DNA of 64,000 nt, taken from a virus. The stretch covers positions 1 to 64,000 of the IMG/VR virus record IMGVR_UViG_3300031787_000029; one strand, 5' to 3'. A program made the position numbers and the translations under genes. Within the stretch, counting starts at the first letter, position 1; each line of letters begins with the position of its first letter. The notes beneath the pieces are model-generated. The model did no database searches and had not been told where the DNA came from. It was given only the letters and a program-made list of their open reading frames with translations. Of the stretch, positions 34,001 through 42,251 are shown piece after piece.

Positions 34001-37000
34001 ATTTGTGGAAGTATTAGACCAGAAACCTCTGTTGGATTTGGTTTAAGTGAGAAAAGGTTCAATCAAGACGTAAGAAATTTATATCCACAACAAGATAGAG
34101 ATAATTTCAATTCAGATCCACTACCATCTACAAGTTTTGCAGATCTCGATCCACTAGGAAAAATTAGTACTAATGATAAGAGACTCTCAATTACCAAAGA
34201 AGCTCTAAACATTTTCCTTGAAAATAATAGAATAGGATATGCAATTACCGGTGCAACTGTAAGTGGAGTTGGTAATACTACAATTACATTATATACAAAT
34301 GTTGAACATGGTTTAAACCAGATTAAATCTTTATCATTGATTAATCCTGGGGCAGGATATAATAATAGTGCTGGTGTTACTAGTACAATATACTCTGCTG
34401 ACTTAGTTAATGGTAGTATAAATGGCGAAGGTGCATCCGTAAAAGCAAACATCTCAGTAGGTAATACTATTACTAGTATTTCATTAGTAAATGGTGGTTG
34501 TGCTTATGGTGTTGGAAATACCATGACCATATCAGCTTCTCCTGCTGGTTCCCCAACAACATCTGCCGTAGTACAAGTAACAGAAATATTTGATAACGTC
34601 GGTGATACCTTAGAACTGTCTGGATTTGTTAATCCTGCATATAATGGAATTTTTAGAATTTTATCTGTACCAAATTCCAGATCTGTTCAAATTTTAAATA
34701 CTGGATTAGGAACAGATTCAAGTGCTGCAGCATACAGACAAAGAACAGACTCCAGATATCCAATAGCCACATTAGTTTCCAATGGGGTCGGTATAACCAC
34801 TATATCATACACTAAAGAAACTGGTATAGCGACAGTAACATGTTTAAGTGCTCATGGACTCATTCCAGGAAATACTTTCAAACTGGTTGGAACAGGAAGT
34901 ACATTCTTCAGTGAAAAATTCTTTGTAAATGAATCTGTTGGCATTAATACATTTAATTTTAGTGCAGGAATTTCCACAATTTCTCATACTACTTCTTCAA
35001 GTGGAATGACCGTACACAAATATGGAATTTCTGCTAATGCAAGGGCTTTAGGAGCTGGTGAGGAGAATTTAGGTGGAAGAGGATCATACATTTATGCAGG
35101 AATTACTACAACTCTAAGTGGAAATATTAGTAATACTACGACGACATTATCTCTAACATCTGCAAATGGATTCAAAAAGGGTGATTATATTTTAATCAAC
35201 TCCGAAATTTTAAGAATTACTTCAGATCCAGTAGGAAATTCAATCACCGTATCTAGAGGACAATTCTCTACTTCAGTTTCATCTGCACTTTCTGGATCTT
35301 CTGTTAGAAAGATCCGTGTCTTGCCTATGGAAATTCGCAGACACTCTATTCTTCGTGCATCTGGCCATACTTTTGAATATCTTGGATATGGTCCAGGTAA
35401 CTATTCAACAGGTTTACCTGTAAAACAGAATCGTGTGTTGAGTGAGGATGAGGTTCTAATCTCACAAGCAAGAGAACAAGATGGTGGTACTGTCGTTTAC
35501 ACTGGAATGAACGATAGAGGAGAGTTCTATTCTGGTGCAACTAAAATTAATGGTGCAACAGGAGAAGAAACTGTTATTGAGGCTCCTATTGTTACATTTT
35601 TTGGAGAAGATGAGACCGACACTGACGTTAATAATAAACTCAGTGGAGTTTTTGATGATTTAGTTGTAAAAGAAAGAATTACTATTGAAGGTGGTGAAAA
35701 CAATAACCAAACATCACAGTTCTATGGTCCTGTAAACTTTGGACAAAAAGTTACTTGTGCTTCAGAAGATGGACTTGAGACAAGAGATCTATTTGTAAAG
35801 GGTATCGCATCACAACCAAAACTCATAACTGTTGGACTTGCAACTCCTACAGATCCTAAGAAACCTGGTGATATTTCACTCCTAGCAACTCCAACTCCAT
35901 CTGGATACATTGGACATGTTTATGCTGATGGAGATTGGCGTCGTTGGGGATTAATTTCTCAACAAAAAGATAGAAACTTCTTAAAATTTGATCAAATTGG
36001 TGTAGGATCAAGTGAAGGAGTATACAACTTTACTGATGCTGCAGAAGTTAATGGTACTTTGAAGGTTAAGAATCTTTATGTGGGTGGTGCGGTTACGTTT
36101 GCATCCAATCAGGCATTCACAGCTGTTACCTATGAAGACATTACTGTTACAAATCAAATTAACTATGCAGGAACTGGATCATCAACTTATACAATCAGAC
36201 ATCCAGATGCTACATCTATTGCACAATTCCAAAACATAGAAGTTACTGGAACTGCTGCAACATTTACAACTGCAAGAGTAAGACTAGAGAATTCTCTAAA
36301 TTCCGTTTTTGCTGGAGTATCTACTTTTGCTGGAACGGTTGAAATAGGAAATCTTGTATGTAGTGCAGGAATTCTAACTGTATTTGAATTAAGAGGAAAT
36401 CAGATCGGTATTGATACAATAACTGTAAGAAACAATGCTTTCATAACATCAGGTATTGTAACTAACTTATATACGAATGTTTCTTCTGCAACCAGTTTCT
36501 TCGGATATGTGGGTGTTATTACATCTCTAACTGGTCTTGCATGTACATTCACAAATGTTAATGGTACAAATGGATTCCTTAGTGGTCTTCGTGCAACTTC
36601 ATCATTTGCAACACCAAATGCTTTCGTTAATGTTGGAGTAACCACAACACTTTCCGGAACAAGTTTAACTTATACCAGATCTTCAATTGGTTTAGCTACC
36701 ATCACGAACTTAAATTCTACTGACTGGATTGGAGCTCCAACTGCTTATATAAATTCAGGACTTGTAACTGCGATTACCGCAAATTATATTGGCGGTGGTT
36801 TAGGTGGAAATCCACTATCTATTTCAGTCAATAGTGGTGTTATCACATCTCTAACTGGAACCGCAGCAACATTCACAAGTGTAAGAGCATCTTCTAGTTT
36901 AGTTTCTAATGATCTGGTATCATCTCCAGTAGGTGTTATTACAGCATTAAGTGGAGATAGAGCAAACTATACTGGTATTGTTACTGCACAAAGGTACGAA

Positions 37001-37678
37001 TCAACAGTTGCAACTGGAGCTCCACCAATAGTTGTTGCTTCAACTACAAAAGTAACTAATCTGAACGCAGATTTACTGGATGGTTTAGATGAATCAACAT
37101 TCTTAAGAAGAACAAATGATGTATGGCATACCAGTCAAGATGGTGATAATAGATTCTATTTCACAACAGACGGAAAAACTTTATATGGATCTGCAAATGG
37201 ACATGAGTTTAGAAACAGTTCAGATTCTGCTAGTTTCATCATAAACAATGATGGAACAGTAAACTTTAGTTCAACTGCAGTATTATCTTCTAATGGAATA
37301 ACTGCTACAACAAACGCTCTTGTTGATAAGGTCATTTTAAAGAACTATGCAGAAAGACTCGTAAATGTTGGAAATACTGGTAGTGCTACAACACTAAATC
37401 TTGCCGATGGTAATTTCTTCGCTGCAACATTAAATGCTAACTGTACTTTCACTTTCTCTTTAGGAGTTAATAACGCTTCTGCAACGAGTTTCACATTATT
37501 ATTAACAAATGATGGTACTTCAGGTAGATCAATTGTATGGCCTGCCAGTGTTAAGTGGCCAAACTCAACCGTTCCAACAAGAACCACATCAGCAAATCGT
37601 TCGGATGTTTATACGTTCTTCACTACTAATGGAGGTGCAAACTGGTATGGTGCCTTAGCACTATATAATTATGCATAA
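31097..37678 (+). CDS. Giant tail fibre/virion structural protein, 2193 aa
   Basis: The N-terminus (LYVNPADFDATDSF, FRTIQRALIEAARFSY, ILVYPGTHYI) is the conserved start of a cyanophage structural protein with a beta-helix-like fold. Long beta-rich Gly/Ser/Thr segments follow, including GAGYNNSAG-type repeats near 1090. Residues about 1680-1960 hold many short repeats of the GVITSLTGTAATFT kind, typical of fibrous shafts. LNADLLDGLDEST is at about 1990. The last 110 residues resemble a fibre end domain (NRSDVYTFFTTNGGANWYG). It is probably a long fibre or baseplate-attached fibre. Confidence 0.75.
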   Translation: MPLSRLENFLKNAEGNILYVNPADFDATDSFENRGNSLTRPFRTIQRALIEAARFSYREGRNNDKIDTTTILVYPGTHYIDNRPGHSIQNVSGSAVFKKLVNGAWTTSGATLTEFDENSNFDIFDEDNDLYKYNSVEGGTILPRGTSIVGLDLRKTKIRPLYVPDPYNDNIANSAIFRVTGTCYFTAFTIFDADPSRVAYRDSTTAKVNPNFSHHKLTCFEYADGVNKVILDSNTTGLTDLEMYYYKITYAFGDTSGRGLPNFPVATGTDFEPSIDEYRIVGDLRSDAIGITSIKAGDGVVATKTISVKTSESHGLFKDTPVLIAGITTNLESYNGSFFVADVLSDTEFTYVSPSQPTDPLPDVATFVNSSVIVESDSTSSASPYIFSCTLRSVYGMNGLHADGSKATGFKSMLTAQFTGISLQKDDNAFILYDPETGIYNDNSTVADNEKPLHINSRAIYKPSYENVHMKASNNAIIQCVSIFAIGYAKHFVSESGGDQSITNSNSNFGAISLESSGFRGESFDRDDVGYITHVIPPREPAPRTSAVTWLPLDALKIVSAATTSRLYIANYKSADIPPPSQIDSYKVGGKRGEELYFSTIIGIAQSTFSSPVLMQVPSGISTSAEKIYTVGRSAGINSISSNIITLTSNHQLFNGEKVRIYSDTGELPSNVQNNKIYYALTNGVASNQIKLSSTLNDANSGNNITGISNGGGVITILSTVSDKNPGDAGHPIQYDTTERQWYVQSSPTTSTNKIYDAIVGIGTSVLGEVTGACYILRRVDNRGIDERIYRLRYVIPKEYLNARPPTDGFILQETKSAGIGSASFVSSNVEDPTQLKNPKIILDASYLSGTATIKTELPHNLVAGDLVKITNVVSSNNTTGSNEIPYNGSFIVNEVLGPREFNYIGLTSSPGTFLNQTNQRTTQQQIEALPTVQREKYKESIFIYRSTEIKKHIPGSDGQDGIYNLTAICGSIRPETSVGFGLSEKRFNQDVRNLYPQQDRDNFNSDPLPSTSFADLDPLGKISTNDKRLSITKEALNIFLENNRIGYAITGATVSGVGNTTITLYTNVEHGLNQIKSLSLINPGAGYNNSAGVTSTIYSADLVNGSINGEGASVKANISVGNTITSISLVNGGCAYGVGNTMTISASPAGSPTTSAVVQVTEIFDNVGDTLELSGFVNPAYNGIFRILSVPNSRSVQILNTGLGTDSSAAAYRQRTDSRYPIATLVSNGVGITTISYTKETGIATVTCLSAHGLIPGNTFKLVGTGSTFFSEKFFVNESVGINTFNFSAGISTISHTTSSSGMTVHKYGISANARALGAGEENLGGRGSYIYAGITTTLSGNISNTTTTLSLTSANGFKKGDYILINSEILRITSDPVGNSITVSRGQFSTSVSSALSGSSVRKIRVLPMEIRRHSILRASGHTFEYLGYGPGNYSTGLPVKQNRVLSEDEVLISQAREQDGGTVVYTGMNDRGEFYSGATKINGATGEETVIEAPIVTFFGEDETDTDVNNKLSGVFDDLVVKERITIEGGENNNQTSQFYGPVNFGQKVTCASEDGLETRDLFVKGIASQPKLITVGLATPTDPKKPGDISLLATPTPSGYIGHVYADGDWRRWGLISQQKDRNFLKFDQIGVGSSEGVYNFTDAAEVNGTLKVKNLYVGGAVTFASNQAFTAVTYEDITVTNQINYAGTGSSTYTIRHPDATSIAQFQNIEVTGTAATFTTARVRLENSLNSVFAGVSTFAGTVEIGNLVCSAGILTVFELRGNQIGIDTITVRNNAFITSGIVTNLYTNVSSATSFFGYVGVITSLTGLACTFTNVNGTNGFLSGLRATSSFATPNAFVNVGVTTTLSGTSLTYTRSSIGLATITNLNSTDWIGAPTAYINSGLVTAITANYIGGGLGGNPLSISVNSGVITSLTGTAATFTSVRASSSLVSNDLVSSPVGVITALSGDRANYTGIVTAQRYESTVATGAPPIVVASTTKVTNLNADLLDGLDESTFLRRTNDVWHTSQDGDNRFYFTTDGKTLYGSANGHEFRNSSDSASFIINNDGTVNFSSTAVLSSNGITATTNALVDKVILKNYAERLVNVGNTGSATTLNLADGNFFAATLNANCTFTFSLGVNNASATSFTLLLTNDGTSGRSIVWPASVKWPNSTVPTRTTSANRSDVYTFFTTNGGANWYGALALYNYA

Positions 37679-37687
37679 TTGATCTAA

Positions 37688-38281
37688 ATGATGGATATTA
37701 AATACTTAGATTTTATAGGGATGTACTCAGAAGTATATCCCGATGGATTTTGCAATCATGTAATTAATGAATTTGAAAAGTTAATAACTGCAGGACATTG
37801 TGGAAATCGTCAAGATAATGAAGGAGTGACAAAAACAAAAAAAGAAGATGTCTATTCTTTTTTAAACCTAAAAAATCACTTATTAAAACCCTTTAATGGT
37901 GTCCCAGTTGTCGATATTTTTTTTGAAGGTTTGCAAAAATGTTATGAAAGTTACACTGACCAATTTGACATTTTAAAAGGCATAAGTCTTAAATGTACTG
38001 CTATAAAAATTCAAAAAACAGTTCCAGGTGCAGGTTATCATGTTTGGCATTGTGAACAGGGAAGCGATCTTGGCGCTGACAGATGTTTGGTTTATTCGTT
38101 ATATCTAAATGACATAGATGGTGCTGGGGAAACGGAATTCTTATATCAAAAACTAAGAATTGAACCAAAAGAAAATTGTATGATTATATGGCCAGCAGCA
38201 TATACTCATACACATCGAGGAAATGTTGTTCATGGCAATAAATCCAAATATATAATAACAGGTTGGTTTTATTTGGATTAA
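37688..38281 (+). CDS. 2OG-Fe(II) oxygenase-like protein
   Basis: 197 residues. The double-stranded beta-helix pattern is visible in GYHVWHCEQGSD (putative metal-binding His/Glu), VYSLYLNDIDGAGETEFLY, IEPKENCMIIWPAAYTHTHRG (distal His) and KYIITGWFYLD. The usual HxD may be H-x-E here, so metal-site identity is uncertain. It lies between the giant fibre and the glycine-rich adhesin, so hydroxylation of tail proteins is plausible. Confidence 0.65.
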   Translation: MMDIKYLDFIGMYSEVYPDGFCNHVINEFEKLITAGHCGNRQDNEGVTKTKKEDVYSFLNLKNHLLKPFNGVPVVDIFFEGLQKCYESYTDQFDILKGISLKCTAIKIQKTVPGAGYHVWHCEQGSDLGADRCLVYSLYLNDIDGAGETEFLYQKLRIEPKENCMIIWPAAYTHTHRGNVVHGNKSKYIITGWFYLD

Positions 38282-38285
38282 AAAG

Positions 38286-39404
38286 ATGCCTATAACCAGA
38301 GACATTTTCAGAGCAACAATGGAAGGTGGTGGAAGTGTAACTTTCATTGCTCCTGACACTTCAAATTTTGAAACTACCTGGACAACACCTGCGAAAATTT
38401 CAAAAGTTTCTGTTGAAGGTGAAGGTGGTGTTGGAAATCCAGGTGGTGAAGGAATTGCTGGATCTGGAGGAAATGCTGGTGTAGGTAATGATGGAAACGC
38501 AGGCCGCTGCGGTGGTGGCGGAGGTGGTGGTGGTGCATGTTCAACCGCAGGAGATTTTAGAACCCAAGATGGTGCCTCAGGAAATCCCGGTACTTTTCCT
38601 GGAGGAGGTGGAGGTGCTGGAGGAGCAAAACGAGCTTCACTAAGTTACGGTACTTCCCCTAGACCCTCAGCAACTGCCACTGCAGGTTCTTCTGGTGGTG
38701 GCGGTACAAATGGAAATCCAGGCACTACTACTTCTGCAGGTTCTGGTGGTTCTGGTGGTTTTGGTCCTAGTGGTAACCCAGGAAGAGCTAGTACTGTTTT
38801 TGGAATATCCTTTCCAGGGGGAGCTGGAGGTTCTGGTGGATCCGGAAATAATGGTACTCCAGGAACTAATGGTGGGGCTGGTACTGGTGGAGCCGGTGGT
38901 TCTGGTGGTGGCGGCGGCGGAGCTGGAAGTATTAATGCTGGAACATTTACTTCGGCTAGTGGAAATACTAGTTTCGGTGGTCCTGGTGGATTGGGAGCAG
39001 GAGACATATTTCCCGTAGTTTCATCCAGAACAGGAAATCCTGGAGGCAGTGGACCCGGAAGAACGGGTACAGGTTCTGCGACTGGTGGAGGAGGTGGAGG
39101 AGGCGGCTTCGCGGCCGACGGTCAACGTGGCGGCGATGGTGGTTCAGGTGGATCAGTAACCCCACCAACAAATGCTCCACAGATCAAATCTGCTGGCGGT
39201 GGAGGAGGTGGAGGAGGTGCTTCAAATCCAGGTAATGCAGGATTTGATGGTGATTTTGGAAATCCAGGAGATTCTAATCCCGGTAATGATGGAAGTCCAG
39301 CAAATCCAACTACTGCAAGTGATATTGCAGTTACCCCTCTAACTAATTATCCAGTTTCTGTTGCTGCTGGTGGATACATAACAATCACTTGGGGTTCCCA
39401 ATAA
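38286..39404 (+). CDS. Glycine-rich tail adhesin (gp38-like polyglycine sandwich)
   Basis: 372 residues, dominated by Gly. A short N-terminal beta domain (FETTWTTPAKISKVSVEGEG) leads into glycine-rich motifs (GGGGGGGGACS, SGGSGGFGPSGNPG, GGAGGSGGSG) broken by Asn-Pro-Gly units. This is the composition of T2/S16-type gp38 adhesins, whose polyglycine-II sandwich carries receptor-binding loops. It sits directly after the fibre and an oxygenase. It is the likely host-range determinant; the non-glycine loops would be variable. Confidence 0.75.
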   Translation: MPITRDIFRATMEGGGSVTFIAPDTSNFETTWTTPAKISKVSVEGEGGVGNPGGEGIAGSGGNAGVGNDGNAGRCGGGGGGGGACSTAGDFRTQDGASGNPGTFPGGGGGAGGAKRASLSYGTSPRPSATATAGSSGGGGTNGNPGTTTSAGSGGSGGFGPSGNPGRASTVFGISFPGGAGGSGGSGNNGTPGTNGGAGTGGAGGSGGGGGGAGSINAGTFTSASGNTSFGGPGGLGAGDIFPVVSSRTGNPGGSGPGRTGTGSATGGGGGGGGFAADGQRGGDGGSGGSVTPPTNAPQIKSAGGGGGGGGASNPGNAGFDGDFGNPGDSNPGNDGSPANPTTASDIAVTPLTNYPVSVAAGGYITITWGSQ

Positions 39405-39408
39405 ATAG
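39401..39408 (+). promoter_or_regulatory. T4-like late promoter box (ATAAATAG)
   Basis: Overlaps the adhesin stop codon, 22 bases before the next ATG. Confidence 0.4.
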
Positions 39409-39430
39409 AAGTACTTACTGAAAATTAATT

Positions 39431-39883
39431 ATGGCACCTAAGAAAACATCAAAAACAAGACAGAAAATCCATCAACTTTATGAAGAAAACGAACTCGCAA
39501 ATTTAGAGTCAAATAGAAATAGAGCGAGATCATTTTCAGTAGGAACAACCACTGGTGGAATCTTAGAAATAAGTATGAGAGGTGACTATTCTCATCTTTG
39601 GTATATACTCCAACCTGTAGAAGCTGTAGAGATAATTAACCAATTGGCAGCTGCAACTGGATTAGAAGTTGCGATGAGACCCAGACAAGATTTTGCCACT
39701 TGGAGAGGATGGGACACCGATACTCCAAATGGTGCTTTTTGGGTGGGAGCTGCTGCTTGGCAACTAAAGGAAGAAGATAGACTTAAAATAGAGGAAACGA
39801 AAATGAAAAATATAAAATCAATTGAACCAGTAAATGAAAATGATGAAGTAAAAGAAGAAAGTGAAGTAAATGACGAAGAATGA
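39431..39883 (+). CDS. Conserved cyanophage structural-module protein, 150 aa
   Basis: Begins with a basic helix (MAPKKTSKTRQKIHQLYEEN), then a beta/alpha core (GDYSHLWYILQPVEAVEII, FWVGAAAWQ) and an acidic C-terminal tail. This arrangement recurs near cyanophage tail genes. It overlaps the next gene by 14 bases. Function unknown. Confidence 0.6.
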   Translation: MAPKKTSKTRQKIHQLYEENELANLESNRNRARSFSVGTTTGGILEISMRGDYSHLWYILQPVEAVEIINQLAAATGLEVAMRPRQDFATWRGWDTDTPNGAFWVGAAAWQLKEEDRLKIEETKMKNIKSIEPVNENDEVKEESEVNDEE

Positions 39884-40427
39884 TTTTTATGTTTTAGTAG
39901 ATACTAATACGAAACAAATAATAAGTAAATTAGAACCACTCCCAGAATACTGGAAAAATATAGCTGGCCTAACCAATTTTTCTGAAGAAGAATTAAAGGA
40001 CTTAAGTTGGAGTGGGAATCCAGGTTTAGGATGGATTAAAATAACTTCAGAATTATTGGAAGACTATAGTTCATCTCCAGAAAATTTAACTCTGAATAAA
40101 AATCATTTTAAACAAATTATTTCCGATCATTTTGAATTAAAAAAGGAAATAGGTGTTACTTATAAAAATATAAGGTGTCCTGTTAATAAAACTACTATTT
40201 TTGATTTAAATATTAAAAATTTACAAGCCGATCAAAGTCCAGAAAAAACATTTGTTTATAAGATAATAAACGATTATTATTCATTCCGTGCAGAAGAAAT
40301 AAAAGAATTGTGTGATCTTATAAATCAACATGATATTGAATTATCACTATCAGAAATGAACATTTTTAAAGAAATTGAATCTTGTTCGACAGTACACGAG
40401 CTATCTAAAATTAATTATGATCTCTGA
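39870..40427 (+). CDS. Tail-fibre-module hypothetical protein, 185 aa
   Basis: Begins FYVLVDTNTKQIISKLEPLPEY-style (first 20 residues polar/hydrophobic), with GNPGLGWIKI, then a helical C-terminal half. The start resembles fibre-assembly chaperones or fibre-associated proteins, but identity is not established. The end overlaps the next gene by 11 bases. Confidence 0.5.
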   Translation: MTKNDFYVLVDTNTKQIISKLEPLPEYWKNIAGLTNFSEEELKDLSWSGNPGLGWIKITSELLEDYSSSPENLTLNKNHFKQIISDHFELKKEIGVTYKNIRCPVNKTTIFDLNIKNLQADQSPEKTFVYKIINDYYSFRAEEIKELCDLINQHDIELSLSEMNIFKEIESCSTVHELSKINYDL

Positions 40428-41088
40428 CTTTTTTTCATATAAAAATTCTTTAGATGATATCTATCAATTCCAAGTATTATCTAACGGATCAACTAGTGGA
40501 TATTGGTATTTAAATCCTAAAGAGACTGTAAGTTATTCAACAGAAGATAATATCTTTGGTCCTGAAGAAATAAGGGCAATTATCTTTATTTCAAAAAAAC
40601 TAAAAAAACAATATGGAACTGTTGGATCCGACGAAAAAGAAATTGTTATTAAGAAAATAAGAACATCTTCAATATGTTGGATGCCAATGAACTGCAATAC
40701 AGATTGGATCTATAGAAGATTGACTGATTATGTCATTAATCACAACAAGACATATTTTGATTTTGATTTAACAAAAATAGAATCTTTACAATTTACAGAA
40801 TATAGAGGAGAAGAAACTGGACATTATTCCAAACATGTAGATCCAATGTTTTGGAATATACCAGAAGATCGAAAATTGAGTTTCGTAGTTCAACTATCCG
40901 ATCCTTCAACATATGAGGGAGGTGATTTATTATTATATTCTGGTATTTCTTCTGAACCAATAAAGATTGAAAAAAAGATAGGTAAAATAGTATTCTTTCC
41001 TTCCAATGTTTTACACGAAGTAACTCCAGTAACTAAAGGAACTCGACATACTCTAGTGGGTTGGGTTCATGGTCCCAAATTGAGGTAA
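40417..41088 (+). CDS. Prolyl-4-hydroxylase-like 2OG-Fe(II) oxygenase
   Basis: 223 residues from ATG 40417. The P4H-type core is clear: EYRGEETGHYSKHVDPMFW contains the HxD (His-Val-Asp), then LSFVVQLSDPSTYEGGDLLL, then KIVFFPSNVLHEVTPV with the distal His, and KGTRHTLVGWVHG with the 2OG-binding Arg. Known members hydroxylate proline or other protein side chains. Its position one gene cluster from a Gly/Pro-rich adhesin makes virion proteins candidate substrates. Confidence 0.85.
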   Translation: MISDFFSYKNSLDDIYQFQVLSNGSTSGYWYLNPKETVSYSTEDNIFGPEEIRAIIFISKKLKKQYGTVGSDEKEIVIKKIRTSSICWMPMNCNTDWIYRRLTDYVINHNKTYFDFDLTKIESLQFTEYRGEETGHYSKHVDPMFWNIPEDRKLSFVVQLSDPSTYEGGDLLLYSGISSEPIKIEKKIGKIVFFPSNVLHEVTPVTKGTRHTLVGWVHGPKLR

Positions 41089-41094
41089 TTTTCA

Positions 41095-41673
41095 ATGAGT
41101 TTTAGTAAAAATGGTTATTATATTATAGAAAATTTTCTTAATCATGATTTTTTAAAATTTATAGAACAATATTTTTATACAAGAATTAAATCTGGATTCA
41201 ATGTCACCTATGGTGATGATCAAGCTCCAGGTAGTTGTTCATTTTATGGTGACCCTCTGATAGATACCATATTAGAAAATTCTAAAGAACATCTTTCTAA
41301 AGTAACAAATAAAATTTTGTTACCAACCTATAGTTACACAAGATTTTATGGTAAAGATGATGAACTTATAATTCATAGAGATAGGCCATCATGTGAAATA
41401 TCCGCTACACTATCACTAGCAATTCCCAATGGAGAAGAAATATCTCCAATTTACTTTAGTGAAAATGAAGATAAAAGTAATGCTGCAGAGATATTACTAA
41501 AACCAGGAGATTTATGTCTTTATAGAGGATGTGATTTATATCACTGGAGAGAACCATTCACTCAAAGATGGTATTTACAATCTTTCTTACATTATGTCGA
41601 TGCAGAAGGGCCACATGCAAAAAACATTTATGACGGTAGACCCTACTTAGGGTGTCCTCCCAAAAAAGACTAA
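41095..41673 (+). CDS. 2OG-Fe(II) oxygenase-like protein
   Basis: 192 residues. YYIIENFLNHDFLKF at the start is typical of this family. TRFYGKDDELIIHRDRPSCE carries HxD (His-Arg-Asp), SATLSLAIPNG follows, and KPGDLCLYRGCDLYHWREPF has the distal His. The tail RPYLGCPPKKD is unusual. Six bases after the P4H-like gene, so the two are probably co-expressed. Substrate unknown. Confidence 0.75.
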   Translation: MSFSKNGYYIIENFLNHDFLKFIEQYFYTRIKSGFNVTYGDDQAPGSCSFYGDPLIDTILENSKEHLSKVTNKILLPTYSYTRFYGKDDELIIHRDRPSCEISATLSLAIPNGEEISPIYFSENEDKSNAAEILLKPGDLCLYRGCDLYHWREPFTQRWYLQSFLHYVDAEGPHAKNIYDGRPYLGCPPKKD

Positions 41674-41677
41674 ATAA
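41670..41677 (+). promoter_or_regulatory. T4-like late promoter box (CTAAATAA)
   Basis: Overlaps the stop of the oxygenase gene, 28 bases before the next ATG (41706). Confidence 0.4.
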
Positions 41678-41705
41678 AGTGTCTGAGTTATTTTACCATT
41701 TAAAC

Positions 41706-41885
41706 ATGACCGAAGAAAAATCACAAAATATTGACGAAATGATTGCTGAGATCACCAAACAAATCGAAGATCTCAGAGAAGAACTGATTGAAACAGAAAG
41801 AACGTTCAATCTTAAAAAAGAACAGTTCATTAAACTTCAAGGAGCTCTAGAAGCTTTTGAAGTAGTAAAGACTAATAATCTTTGA
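41706..41885 (+). CDS. Coiled-coil protein, 59 aa
   Basis: Start at ATG 41706, 32 bases after the oxygenase stop. The whole product is one acidic coiled coil (EEMIAEITKQIEDLREEL-like heptads). Followed by a terminator. Function unknown; possibly a small structural or chaperone protein. Confidence 0.55.
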   Translation: MTEEKSQNIDEMIAEITKQIEDLREELIETERTFNLKKEQFIKLQGALEAFEVVKTNNL

Positions 41886-41917
41886 AACTGCACAGAGTTA
41901 TTATAACCGCAATTGAA

Positions 41918-41949
41918 GGGGCTAGTCAACATTGACAATAGCCCCTTTT
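41918..41949 (+). terminator. Rho-independent terminator
   Basis: GGGGCTA / TAGCCCC stem with a 14-nt loop (itself holding a small GTCAA/TTGAC pair), followed by TTTT. Confidence 0.82.
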
Positions 41950-41971
41950 ATTTTGTATAATTATTGGATTT

Positions 41972-42250
41972 ATGGACGAAAAAAAATTACCAGAATTAAT
42001 TGATGAAAATCAATATCCAGACTTTTGGGAACAAATAAAATCTTTTCAAGAGTTTGCTAAAGATGTGGGTCAAGGTGCTGCGTCTGGAAATGGATTTTTA
42101 GCGTCTAAAGAATTACAAGAAAAAAGAATTGAAATTTGTAATGAATGTCCAGATTACAACAAAGATCAAAAAAGATGTTACAAATGTGGATGTTTTATGG
42201 AACATAAGATAAAATTTGCAAATGTAAAATGTCCAGCATCTAAGTGGTAA
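41972..42250 (+). CDS. Zinc-ribbon-like protein, 92 aa
   Basis: The helical N-terminus is followed by a four-cysteine knuckle plus one more Cys: ICNECPDY, CYKCGCFM and VKCPASKW. This short phage family has unknown function and often follows tail genes. Two bases before the asparagine synthetase gene. Confidence 0.65.
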   Translation: MDEKKLPELIDENQYPDFWEQIKSFQEFAKDVGQGAASGNGFLASKELQEKRIEICNECPDYNKDQKRCYKCGCFMEHKIKFANVKCPASKW

Positions 42251-42251
42251 C

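Noticed and set aside
38645-39007. Long minus-strand proline-rich frame opposite the glycine-rich adhesin
   Set aside because: Glycine codons GGN read CCN (Pro) on the other strand, so the open frame is a composition artefact; no start signal or neighbours support it.
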